A stretch of DNA of 59,158 bases from Scatosoma sp964459515. Lineage in GTDB: Bacteria > Bacillota > Clostridia > Christensenellales > Borkfalkiaceae. The notes under the pieces are model-generated. The model was given only the letters and a program-made list of their open reading frames with translations, was not told the origin of the DNA and searched no databases. The position numbers and the translations under genes are program-made. The DNA is taken from contig CAYWML010000001.1 of assembly GCA_964459515.1 (NCBI GenBank), positions 1 through 59,158 on the forward strand, written 5' to 3'. Shown piece after piece: positions 52,041-59,158 of the stretch (position 1 is its first letter; the number at the start of each line of letters is the position of its first letter).

Positions 52041-52849
52041 AAATAAAATCTATCTTAAAATGGACGTTTATCGGCTTAATTCTGCTGTTTATCTATTTTC
52101 CCATCGTTTTTCTTACGATAAACAGCTTTAACGCAACCGACATGATACAATCGGGCTGGAAAGGGTTCAGCTTAGAACACTATCGCTATTTCTTCGACAT
52201 CGACAAAGAACCGCTCCGCGTGGTGTTGCAAACTTTCGCGCTCGCCGTGATCGTCGCGGCTTTGTCCACGATCCTCGGCACAATCGGCGCAATCGGTATT
52301 TTTTACTCCAAAAAGAAAGTGAAAGCCACGCTGTCCGCCGTCAATCGCATTCCCATTATCAACGCGGAAGTGGTAACGGCGATTTCCTTCGCGTTGTTCG
52401 TTTCCTTTTTCGGCTTCGACAAATCCACATATATCCCTTTGGTCGTCGGGCAAATGTGCCTTTGTACGCCTTTCGTGCTCGTTTCCGTTATGCCGAAGCT
52501 GCAACAAATGGACAACAGCCTGTACGAAGCCGCGCTCGACCTCGGCTCTACGCCGACGAAAGCCCTTTTCTCCGTACTTATTCCGCAAATTCTCCCCGGC
52601 ATTCTTTCGGGCTTTCTGCTGGCGATCACGCTTTCCTTGGACGATTACGTAATTACGGCGTATACGAAGCCCGATTCCTTTAAGACCATTAGCACGCATA
52701 TTTACGGTTTGGACAAAAACAACGTAGTCGGACCGCAAATCAAGGCGGCGTATTGGGCGTTTACCGCGATTATTTTCTTCGCAATCGTCCTTGCCGTCGT
52801 CCTCGTCAACATCGGCGCGTATCGCAAAGGCAGGAGCAAAAAGAAATGA
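52034..52849 (+). CDS. potC: spermidine/putrescine ABC transporter permease PotC
   Basis: A 271-residue second permease subunit with about six helices. It has YFPIVFLTINSFNA near the start and the EAA loop EAALDLGSTPTKALFSVLIPQ. SLDDYVITAY is typical of PotC. It overlaps potB by 7 bases and potD by 4, so the whole transporter is translationally coupled. Confidence 0.94.
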   Translation: MVKIKSILKWTFIGLILLFIYFPIVFLTINSFNATDMIQSGWKGFSLEHYRYFFDIDKEPLRVVLQTFALAVIVAALSTILGTIGAIGIFYSKKKVKATLSAVNRIPIINAEVVTAISFALFVSFFGFDKSTYIPLVVGQMCLCTPFVLVSVMPKLQQMDNSLYEAALDLGSTPTKALFSVLIPQILPGILSGFLLAITLSLDDYVITAYTKPDSFKTISTHIYGLDKNNVVGPQIKAAYWAFTAIIFFAIVLAVVLVNIGAYRKGRSKKK

Positions 52850-54231
52850 AAAAAAGCATATCCCTTACCCTTTCGCTCTGTCTGCTCCTCTCCCTCTTCG
52901 GTACGACCGCTTGCACGAATACTTCGGACGCAAACGCGCTTCGTCCCGACGTTTTGCGCGTGGCAAGCTGGGACGAATACATCGACATGGGCGGCGATTA
53001 CCTCGACGCCAAAGAAGACGCCGAATATATCGCTTGGTATAAAGAACAAACCGGCATAGACCTCTTGGACTCCAAACCGCTCTACGAAGAATTTGAAAAG
53101 TGGTACGCCGAAAAAACGGGCGAGAAGATCGCCGTAGAGTACGTGGCGCTCCAAGACAACGAAACCATGTACAACAAAATCAAAATGGGCGATAGATACG
53201 ACTTATTGTGCCCGTCGGAATACATGGCGATGAAATTAAAAGCGGAAGACTATTTAATCGCCTATCCCGAAAGTTTTTACGACGCGACGCTCGAAGAAAA
53301 CGCGTATGCGAAAAACGTATCGGCTTATCCTACGGAAGTCTTTGAAAAAGCCAACCTCGGCGGCTATATCGCAGGCTATATGTGGGGCACGACGGGGTTT
53401 GTATATAATCCGAATAAAATCGGCAACTCGCCCGAAGAAGCCCGTAAAATCATGAGCAGTTGGAAATGTTTGACCAACGAAGCCTGCCGTCAAAAACTGA
53501 CAGCCAAAGACAACACGCGCGATTCCTATTTCATGGGATTGGGAATGTACTACGAAGACTATCTTCTCGGCTTGGACAGCGACGACGAAAACTACGGAAC
53601 GCTGCTTACAGCCGCCATGAACGACACTTCCGTCGAAACAATGTCCGAAGTGAAAAAGCTGTTGGTTAAGGCTCGGAAAAATTTATACGGCTTGGAAACG
53701 GACGAAGGAAAAACCGACGTCATCATGGGACGTTTGGACGCTTCTTTTCAATGGAGCGGCGACGCCGTCTATATTTTAGACGAAGCGGAAACAGCTTCGG
53801 GATTGGAATTGGAATACAGCATTCCCCTTTCCGCCTCGAATATTTGGTTTGACGGCTGGGTGATGATGAAAGGCGCGAACGTAAAAGCGGCTACCGCTTT
53901 CGTAAACTTTTTGTCCGATACGAAAAACGCCGTACGCAATATGTACTTCATCGGCTATACGAGTTGCCTTGCCGGCAAGCAAATGTACGATTACGCCGAT
54001 TTTACGTACGGAGCTTCGGACGAGGACGACGCGGAAACGGTGGTAGAATATGATTTTTCCTACTTTTTCGGAAAAGACTACCCCACTTTGCTCGTACCCG
54101 AAGAACAAACGCGCAGACAGCTTTTCGCGCAATACCCCGACACGCAAACTAAAAACCGTTTGGTCGTCATGGACTATTTCGACGAGGAAGAAAACGAGCG
54201 CGCCAACCGCATGTGGAATAACATAAAATAA
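52846..54231 (+). CDS. potD: spermidine/putrescine-binding lipoprotein PotD
   Basis: A 461-residue substrate-binding protein of the PotD/PotF family. A lipoprotein signal (about 1-22) ends in TTAC with C23 as the lipidation site. The mature part contains YDLLCPSEYMA, YMWGTTGFVYNP and WFDGWVMMKGAN, family blocks for polyamine binding. It is about 100 residues longer than E. coli PotD, with inserted segments around 30-70 and an acidic stretch (GASDEDDAETVV). The ATG overlaps the potC stop (ATGA); the upstream open frame lies within potC. A strong terminator follows. Confidence 0.92.
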   Translation: MKKSISLTLSLCLLLSLFGTTACTNTSDANALRPDVLRVASWDEYIDMGGDYLDAKEDAEYIAWYKEQTGIDLLDSKPLYEEFEKWYAEKTGEKIAVEYVALQDNETMYNKIKMGDRYDLLCPSEYMAMKLKAEDYLIAYPESFYDATLEENAYAKNVSAYPTEVFEKANLGGYIAGYMWGTTGFVYNPNKIGNSPEEARKIMSSWKCLTNEACRQKLTAKDNTRDSYFMGLGMYYEDYLLGLDSDDENYGTLLTAAMNDTSVETMSEVKKLLVKARKNLYGLETDEGKTDVIMGRLDASFQWSGDAVYILDEAETASGLELEYSIPLSASNIWFDGWVMMKGANVKAATAFVNFLSDTKNAVRNMYFIGYTSCLAGKQMYDYADFTYGASDEDDAETVVEYDFSYFFGKDYPTLLVPEEQTRRQLFAQYPDTQTKNRLVVMDYFDEEENERANRMWNNIK

Positions 54232-54245
54232 ACAAAATCGAAAAA

Positions 54246-54280
54246 CGCCCTAACCGCTTTTACGGTTAGGACGTTTTTTT
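54246..54280. terminator. bidirectional terminator between potD and the small HTH gene
   Basis: CCTAACCG (54249-54256) pairs with CGGTTAGG (54263-54270) over a 6-base loop, with flanking A and T runs on both sides (AAAAACG and ACGTTTTTTT). The form suits both the plus-strand pot operon and the minus-strand HTH gene. Confidence 0.85.
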
Positions 54281-54482
54281 ATTCCGTCAATCCCAACAAA
54301 TAATCCGTCGTTTCGTCAAAATACTTCGCCAAAATTATAATCGCCGAAGCCGTCGGCTCTGTTTTTCCGAGTTCCCACTTCGCTATCGCCGATTGGCTTA
54401 TTCCCGTCGCTTTGGAAAGCTCCATTTGGCTCATGTTATTTTGCGTACGCAATTCTTTTATACGATCCTGAAATTTATTCAT
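54279..54482 (-). CDS. small XRE-family HTH regulator
   Basis: A Cro/C1-type DNA-binding protein of about 67 residues with little beyond one helix-turn-helix domain. DRIKELRTQNNMSQMELSKATGISQSAIAKWELGKTEPTASAIIILAKYFDETTDYLLGL is the complete XRE fold. I take the ATG at 54482 (MNKFQDRI); other in-frame ATGs lie at 54488, 54500 and 54524, and none has a clear Shine-Dalgarno site. It is divergent from the lipoprotein gene, and the inverted repeat in the shared interval is its likely operator. Standalone Cro-like repressors of this kind usually control a neighbour. Confidence 0.85.
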   Translation of the reverse strand: MNKFQDRIKELRTQNNMSQMELSKATGISQSAIAKWELGKTEPTASAIIILAKYFDETTDYLLGLTE

Positions 54483-54517
54483 ATACATATTATAATTCAT
54501 TTTAAGTCTAAAAATAC

Positions 54518-54546
54518 TTGACAAGTCTTATTTGACTTGCTATAAT
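54518..54546 (+). promoter_or_regulatory. consensus sigma-A promoter of the small lipoprotein gene
   Basis: TTGACA (54518-54523), 17 bases, TATAAT (54541-54546), exact at both boxes. The transcript would start near 54553. Confidence 0.85.
54522..54539. promoter_or_regulatory. operator-like inverted repeat between -35 and -10
   Basis: CAAGTC (54522-54527), TTATTT, GACTTG (54534-54539): a perfect 6+6 dyad filling the promoter spacer. A looser AAGT...ACTT pair lies just to the left (54504-54519). Binding here by the adjacent HTH protein would block the lipoprotein promoter and may autoregulate. Confidence 0.6.
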
Positions 54547-54581
54547 AGTATTACAAATTTATTTCAAGGAGGCTTTTTCAA

Positions 54582-55001
54582 ATGAAAAAAGCAAAAAGAA
54601 TTTTAACCATCTTATGCGCGTGCCTTGTGCTTTGTTTCGGTATGCTCTTCTGCGGCTGTTCAGGGAAGACCACCTACAAGCTGGAATCCATTCGCCTGAT
54701 TGACGAAACCGATACACACAGTTACCGTATCGGCGATACGCTCGAAGGCGTAGAACTGACAAAGGAAACTTTCATACTCGTTTTGAATAATGACAATACG
54801 GGATTTATACGCGCTTTCGCCCAAGATAAAACCGAAGGCGAAACTTTCAAAAAAGTTGCGACGTTGCATTGGATGAAAGGCTATAACAAGGAAATTTATC
54901 TTACGGAAGAAGATGAGGGAGAATGTTGGATTGCCCAAAGAGACGGCAAAAAAATAACCATCGAAATCGAAGACGAGATACAAATCATTTTAACGAAATA
55001 A
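54582..55001 (+). CDS. small predicted lipoprotein of unknown function
   Basis: A 139-residue protein that I do not recognise. A basic start (MKKAKR), a hydrophobic core and MLFCGCSG point to a signal peptide with lipidation most likely at C26, although the -3 residue is Phe. The mature part (about 110 residues) alternates short polar and aromatic stretches that suggest a small beta-rich fold, with DNTGFIRAF, TLHWMKGYNKEIYL and an acidic ending with alternating Ile and Glu (KKITIEIEDEIQIIL). AAGGAGG lies 9 bases before the ATG. It is controlled by an exact-consensus promoter containing an operator-like dyad next to a divergent HTH gene. It is flanked by strong terminators and so is a self-contained unit. 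Confidence 0.75.
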   Translation: MKKAKRILTILCACLVLCFGMLFCGCSGKTTYKLESIRLIDETDTHSYRIGDTLEGVELTKETFILVLNNDNTGFIRAFAQDKTEGETFKKVATLHWMKGYNKEIYLTEEDEGECWIAQRDGKKITIEIEDEIQIILTK

Positions 55002-55012
55002 CCGAAATTTAT

Positions 55013-55047
55013 AAACGGCGGCGTATCGTATCGATACACCGCCGTTT
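55013..55047. terminator. bidirectional terminator between the lipoprotein and CPBP genes
   Basis: AAACGGCGG (55013-55021) pairs with CCGCCGTTT (55039-55047); after one mismatch the stem continues with GTATCG (55023-55028) and CGATAC (55032-55037) around a 3-base loop. It lies between convergent genes. Confidence 0.75.
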
Positions 55048-55067
55048 ATTATACGCCGCTTGCGTCT

Positions 55068-55898
55068 TTAGTCCGTTTTTTCGTCGCTTTTCGGCGGCAA
55101 ACCGAGCTTTTGATAGAACACGCCCCTTTCTTCTTCGGAATACTTATATACGGAATACAGAATAAACGCGCCTATCGTTATGCAAACGATACACATGGTA
55201 AGCACCGTTCCGCCGTCGAATACAACGCCCGTGCCCAACCCCATGCGCGACGGCGTATCGAAAAGCAAACCGCAAAAGTTATATACGGCATGCACGAGCG
55301 CACTGCAAAAAACGTTTTTCGTTTTCATCAGCGCAAACGCAAACAAGCCGCCCGTCAACGTCGAATAGCACACCTGCAAAAGCGTTCCCACCGAAAAACC
55401 GTTAAAAAGGTGCGCCGCGCCGAATACTACGGAAGAAAGGAGATAGGTTTTCCAAAGTCCTTTTTTATCCGCCGAAAAACAACCTGCAAGGACGGAAAAA
55501 ATAACGCCGCGAAAAACGCATTCCTCGAATATCCCGACGGACAGACAATAGGCTATAAAGAAAAGCATATCCGCCGCTTGCGTGCGAACGAGCCGCATAT
55601 TGCCGTTGAAATAAGAGCAAAAAGGCAAATTATCTACCGCAATGCACAAACACGGCAACAAAAAGAGTAAATGCTGCGGTTTTCCGAACAGACGAATTTG
55701 CATACGCCGCATGATCAACACGGCGGCTACGCTCCCCACGGCGTTTTGCACAATCCTCGCCGCCAACATATTACGATATTCGTCCTTCGAATAACGAATA
55801 TCCGCAAAACTCAGCGCAACGGTAATCGCAAATAAAACAACGATAGCGATAAGCCGTATACGATCTACGCGATTTTTTTTCGACGTTTTTTCCTGCAT
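55068..55898 (-). CDS. CPBP family intramembrane metalloprotease
   Basis: A 276-residue membrane protein of the CAAX protease and bacteriocin-processing (CPBP/Abi) family, with about seven hydrophobic helices. The three metal-site motifs are visible: EECVFRG (EExxxR), FGAAHLFN (FxxxH) and HAVYNF (HxxxN). Family members process peptides or act in immunity and signalling; no substrate is evident here. I chose the ATG at 55898, with CGGAG about 5 bases upstream. The open frame extends to 56012, but that lies upstream of the predicted transcript start. A charged tail (PPKSDEKTD) ends the protein. Confidence 0.87.
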   Translation of the reverse strand: MQEKTSKKNRVDRIRLIAIVVLFAITVALSFADIRYSKDEYRNMLAARIVQNAVGSVAAVLIMRRMQIRLFGKPQHLLFLLPCLCIAVDNLPFCSYFNGNMRLVRTQAADMLFFIAYCLSVGIFEECVFRGVIFSVLAGCFSADKKGLWKTYLLSSVVFGAAHLFNGFSVGTLLQVCYSTLTGGLFAFALMKTKNVFCSALVHAVYNFCGLLFDTPSRMGLGTGVVFDGGTVLTMCIVCITIGAFILYSVYKYSEEERGVFYQKLGLPPKSDEKTD

Positions 55899-56002
55899 AA
55901 CCACTCCGTGAAAGGCAAAGCCGCGCCGTTTCGGCGTACACTCGCTCCCCTGCCGTAGATTTTTATCGAACAGTGCCCCTATTCGGCTGTCGTAACGCAT
56001 AT

Positions 56003-56031
56003 AGTATAGCATATTTTTCGTCGCTTGGCAA
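56003..56031 (-). promoter_or_regulatory. sigma-A promoter of the CPBP gene
   Basis: Minus strand TTGCCA (56026-56031), 17 bases, TATACT (56003-56008). The transcript would start near 55996, giving a leader of about 98 bases. Confidence 0.65.
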
Positions 56032-56196
56032 GAATTTCAAAGCGTGTTCCTTGAAGCTCTGCCCTTGTCAAAAAATATTTCCGCGCTATCCATTCTTCGA
56101 CGTATTTCCGTCGCGACTTACGGCGTAGTTATCGTTTTTTTACCCGATTTACGTTTGCCGCCGATAAAAAAAATTAAAACGCAAATACTGTTTTCA

Positions 56197-58434
56197 ATGA
56201 AAATCGTACGAAATATACTGCTTGCGCTGCTCGCGCTCGCCCTGCTACTCGTCGCCGTATTCGGTGGATATTATTACGCCGTCACGAAAGACGCGACGTT
56301 GCAACCCGAAAAATTAACGCTTAGCGACGATTCCCTCGTCGTTTACGACAAATACGCCTGCGCCGTACGAAACGACGCCACGGCGGCGCGTAGCCCCGTA
56401 CGCATCGACGAGCTTTCCGCACAAACCATAAACGCCTTCGTCTACACGGAGGACAAGCATTTTTTCAAGCACGGCGGTTTCGACGTAAAACGCATCGCAA
56501 AAGCCGCGTGGAACAATCTGAAAGCCAAATCGTTTAAGGAAGGCGCGTCCACCATTTCGCAACAGCTGATCAAAAACACCCATTTATCGCAAGAAAAAAC
56601 CATACGCAGAAAACTGCAAGAATGGAAGCTTACGAAACAATTGGAGGATCGCTACGACAAAAAAGAAATTCTTGAAAAATACCTAAATACCATTTACTTT
56701 GGGCACAACTGCTTCGGCTTACGCGCGGCGGCGAGTTTTTATTTCGGAAAAGAACCGAACGAGCTGACGACGGCAGACTCCGCCGTGTTGGCAGGGCTTG
56801 TGAAATCGCCCAATCGTTACTCACCTTTCAAAAATCCGCAAGACTGCAAACGAAGAAAAGCCACCGTGCTGAAACTGCTCCGCGAAAACGGCGTAATCGA
56901 CGAACGCGAAGAAAACGCCGCGTTGCAAACGCCGCTCCCCGTCCGCGCGGAACGCCCCTACGACGGTAGCGGTTTTACCGACTTTCTCTTCGACGAATTG
57001 AGCGGTATTGCGGAACGCGAAAAATTGCGTCTCGGCGGAAAAATCGAAATTTATACTCAATTCGACCTCGCCTTGCAAACGGAGCTGGAAAAAATTGCCG
57101 CCGAAGCGGAAGATTGCGACAAAACGCTGTTCGTGCTCGACGGAAATACCCACGCTTTTAAGGCTTGCGTTTCCACGACGGGAAATATCCGTCGGTTGCC
57201 CGGCTCGCTGTTGAAACCGCTACTCGTTTACGCGCCTGCCCTCGAAGAAAACCTGCTCTCGCCCGATACGCCGATTTTAGACGAACCCGTACGATATAAC
57301 GGCTATGCGCCCGAAAACTACGACGGCATTTTTCACGGCTACGTGAGCGTACGCGAATGTTTGGAAAAAAGCTTGAACATACCTGCCGTAAAAACGCTGC
57401 AATCGCTGGGAACGGAACGCGCCTCCGAATATATGCAAAAACTCGGTTTGCCCGTAGAAGCAGACGATCGTTCTCTTGCGCTTGCCCTCGGCGGCATGAA
57501 AAACGGCTATACGCTACAAGCCTTGACGGCGGCTTATGCCGCGCTCCAAAACGGCGGCGTTTTTCAAGAATGCGGCTTTATCACGGAAATACGCATAGAC
57601 GGCAAGCGCGTTTATCGAAAAAACGACGAACAACAACGAGTTTTCAGCGCAGAAAGCGCGTACCTGACGACGGATATGTTGAAAGACGTCGTAAAAAGCG
57701 GCACGGCGAAAAAAATGCGTACCCTGCCCTTCCCCGTAGCGGCAAAAACGGGAACGGTCGGCACGAGCAAAGGCAACAGCGACGCCTATACCGTTTCCTA
57801 TACGACAAAAGACTGCATCGGCGTTTGGCTCGGAAACGCGAACAACGCCCCCGTTGACTATACGGGCGGCGGTCTGCCCTGCGCCATGAGCCTTGCCGTG
57901 CATCGCTTCCTTTACGAGGAATACGAGCGCAACGGCGTTGCCTTATCCGACTTTCAAAAGCCGGACGGCGTAGCATCCGTAGACATCGATAAACACGCCT
58001 ATTATGACACGCACACTATTATGCTTGCCGATACAGCCGCACCTGCGGAATATCGTATGCGCGCCTTAATGAAAAAGAGCTGTATACCCACAAAAAAGTC
58101 TGATTTTTTCAGCAATCCGACGATTTCAGCCCCCGAACTCACCGTCGAAAACAATCAAGCGATCATTCGTTTCAACGGGTACTTTCCCGACCTGTATCGA
58201 TATAGAATCGAACGCTACGATTATACCACGCATACTACTTTATACGAGGGAGAACGCATAGAGATCTTTCAAGACGAATTAGAGGAAGGCAAACACTACC
58301 GATACAGCGTAACTCCGATGTATAACGGCGTTTGCGGAACGCCCGTCCATCTTCCCGTCGTCTCCACGAAAAACGGCGAAACGCCGCCCGAACAAAATAA
58401 TTCCATTCTCGAAAAAAATTGGTGGGAATACTAA
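56197..58434 (+). CDS. class A penicillin-binding protein (glycosyltransferase and transpeptidase)
   Basis: A 745-residue bifunctional wall synthase. One signal-anchor helix (about 5-28) precedes a GT51 domain with TEDKHFFKHGGFD (catalytic Glu), GASTISQQLIKN, RKLQEWKLTKQLE and YLNTIYFGHNCFGLRAAA. The transpeptidase has SLLK, SLN and KTGTVG. The usual PGSTFKP around the catalytic serine reads PGSLLKP. A fibronectin-like tail (about 640-720) follows, with no PASTA repeats. I chose the ATG at 56197 because it starts just before the membrane helix; no Shine-Dalgarno site is visible, and the frame stays open to 56044. It is not part of the dcw cluster. Confidence 0.9.
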   Translation: MKIVRNILLALLALALLLVAVFGGYYYAVTKDATLQPEKLTLSDDSLVVYDKYACAVRNDATAARSPVRIDELSAQTINAFVYTEDKHFFKHGGFDVKRIAKAAWNNLKAKSFKEGASTISQQLIKNTHLSQEKTIRRKLQEWKLTKQLEDRYDKKEILEKYLNTIYFGHNCFGLRAAASFYFGKEPNELTTADSAVLAGLVKSPNRYSPFKNPQDCKRRKATVLKLLRENGVIDEREENAALQTPLPVRAERPYDGSGFTDFLFDELSGIAEREKLRLGGKIEIYTQFDLALQTELEKIAAEAEDCDKTLFVLDGNTHAFKACVSTTGNIRRLPGSLLKPLLVYAPALEENLLSPDTPILDEPVRYNGYAPENYDGIFHGYVSVRECLEKSLNIPAVKTLQSLGTERASEYMQKLGLPVEADDRSLALALGGMKNGYTLQALTAAYAALQNGGVFQECGFITEIRIDGKRVYRKNDEQQRVFSAESAYLTTDMLKDVVKSGTAKKMRTLPFPVAAKTGTVGTSKGNSDAYTVSYTTKDCIGVWLGNANNAPVDYTGGGLPCAMSLAVHRFLYEEYERNGVALSDFQKPDGVASVDIDKHAYYDTHTIMLADTAAPAEYRMRALMKKSCIPTKKSDFFSNPTISAPELTVENNQAIIRFNGYFPDLYRYRIERYDYTTHTTLYEGERIEIFQDELEEGKHYRYSVTPMYNGVCGTPVHLPVVSTKNGETPPEQNNSILEKNWWEY

Positions 58435-58469
58435 GGCAACGCCGTATCGGCTTAAAATATCGCAAAAAA

Positions 58470-58502
58470 AACCGTCGTTCGGCTTTACGCAAAACGGCGG
58501 TT
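58470..58502. terminator. terminator between the convergent PBP and thiI genes
   Basis: AACCGTCGTT (58470-58479) pairs with AACGGCGGTT (58493-58502) with one G-T pair over a 13-base loop. A run of eight U follows in the thiI direction. Confidence 0.7.
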
Positions 58503-58519
58503 ACGGCTTTTCGTCGCAT

Positions 58520-59158
58520 TTACAGCTTGATTTTCTCTAAGGAAGCAAACGCTTCTTCAATCAAGCCTTCTACATCCAATTTTTCTTCTTCGCGCAAAAT
58601 ATCTTTGAGCTTCGGGCGAATGGCGGGAAAATCGGGTAAAAACACCGTGCAACAGTCCTCAAAAGGCAAAATCGAAGTTTCGTACGCGCCCATTTTCACC
58701 GATTTTTCGATGATTTCGTTTTTATCGAACCCGACCAACGGACGCAACACGGGCAAACGCTCCACGACGGAATTGGAGGAAGTCATACCCTCGATCGTTT
58801 GGCTCGCCACCTGCCCCAAGCTTTCGCCCGTTATCAGGCATTGTCCGCCGATTTTCAAAGCAAGCCGTTCGGCTATGCGATACATAAAACGGCGCAAAAG
58901 CGTTATCATCAATTCCGCGCGGCATTTTTCGTGTATTTCTTCTTGAATATGCGTTACGCTGACGGTATATACCGTCGTTCCGCAAGTATACCGCGAAAGA
59001 ATTTTCGCCAAATCGATCACTTTTTCTTTGGCTTGCATATTCGTATAAGGATAGCTGTGGAAATGCAGGCAATCGACGTTCATTCCGCGTTTTGCCATCA
59101 TGTAGCCGGCAACGGGGCTGTCAATGCCGCCCGAAAGCAGCAATAAGCCGTTCCCTGC
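58520..59158 (-). CDS. thiI: tRNA 4-thiouridine synthetase ThiI (C-terminal part, cut by window edge)
   Basis: The C-terminal 212 residues of ThiI, which sulfurates U8 of tRNA and in some bacteria supplies sulfur for thiazole. The PP-loop LLLSGGIDSPVAGYM lies close to the window edge. The frame is open to 59158, so the N-terminal ferredoxin-like and THUMP domains lie outside. Further family blocks are CLHFHSYPYTN, CLITGESLGQVASQT, LRPLVGFDKNEI and PFEDCCTVFLP. There is no C-terminal rhodanese domain, as in Bacillus ThiI, so sulfur would come directly from a cysteine desulfurase. Confidence 0.95.
   Translation of the reverse strand, partial: AGNGLLLLSGGIDSPVAGYMMAKRGMNVDCLHFHSYPYTNMQAKEKVIDLAKILSRYTCGTTVYTVSVTHIQEEIHEKCRAELMITLLRRFMYRIAERLALKIGGQCLITGESLGQVASQTIEGMTSSNSVVERLPVLRPLVGFDKNEIIEKSVKMGAYETSILPFEDCCTVFLPDFPAIRPKLKDILREEEKLDVEGLIEEAFASLEKIKL

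Noticed and set aside
55899..56012. Longer start for the CPBP protease
   Set aside because: The upstream ATG lies before the predicted transcript start, and the ATG at 55898 has its own binding site.

Overview
This 59 kb window is a chromosomal core region of a spore-forming member of the Clostridia. Three things point there: spoIIID, a single-transmembrane RNase Y, and a MurE carrying the DNPR motif of meso-diaminopimelate peptidoglycan. Promoters are of the Firmicutes sigma-A type (five are exact TTGACA-N17-TATAAT), Shine-Dalgarno sites are purine-rich, and some starts are TTG. I cannot name the genus; an uncultured gut lineage is my guess. No rRNA, tRNA, CRISPR array, phage or insertion sequence was found.

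Layout. 1-441: no gene, but a dense array of short perfect palindromes that runs into the 3' end of spoIIID. 442-5413 (minus): a type IIA topoisomerase pair, more like topoisomerase IV than gyrase, followed by spoIIID. 5537-10477 (minus): a YjjG-like HAD phosphatase, a HelD-type helicase and argS. 10634-14239: ychF, a C_GCAxxG_C_C protein on the opposite strand, then a phosphopantetheinyl transferase, an MTA/SAH nucleosidase and ung. 14287-22680 (minus): miaB-mutS-mutL-miaA and a PLP enzyme of the methionine gamma-lyase family. 22869-32028 (minus): rny, and an ftsK/spoIIIE-rimO-pgsA-cinA-recA run.

32165-48438 (minus) is the division and cell wall (dcw) region in three transcription blocks: mraZ-rsmH-ftsL-ftsI-murE-mraY-murD-ftsW-murA-ftsQ, then ftsA-ftsZ, then murC; murI lies upstream. 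murF, murG and murB are absent from their usual places. 48546-54231 (plus): rpsT, then a cupin-HTH regulator and a potABCD polyamine transporter with coupled starts. 54279-59158: a divergent HTH/lipoprotein pair sharing an operator-like promoter, a CPBP membrane protease, a class A penicillin-binding protein, and the 3' part of thiI cut by the window edge.

The genes mostly serve DNA maintenance (topoisomerase, MutS/MutL, RecA, Ung, chromosome translocase), tRNA and ribosome modification (MiaA, MiaB, RimO, ThiI, RsmH) and septal wall synthesis. I see no large undescribed gene system. The unusual signals are small: the palindrome array, the structured spoIIID leader, a nearly leaderless promoter inside a neighbouring gene, a triple TGTCAC motif, an FtsA with altered nucleotide-binding loops, and the HTH/lipoprotein switch. 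No similarity search was run; identities rest on motif recognition.
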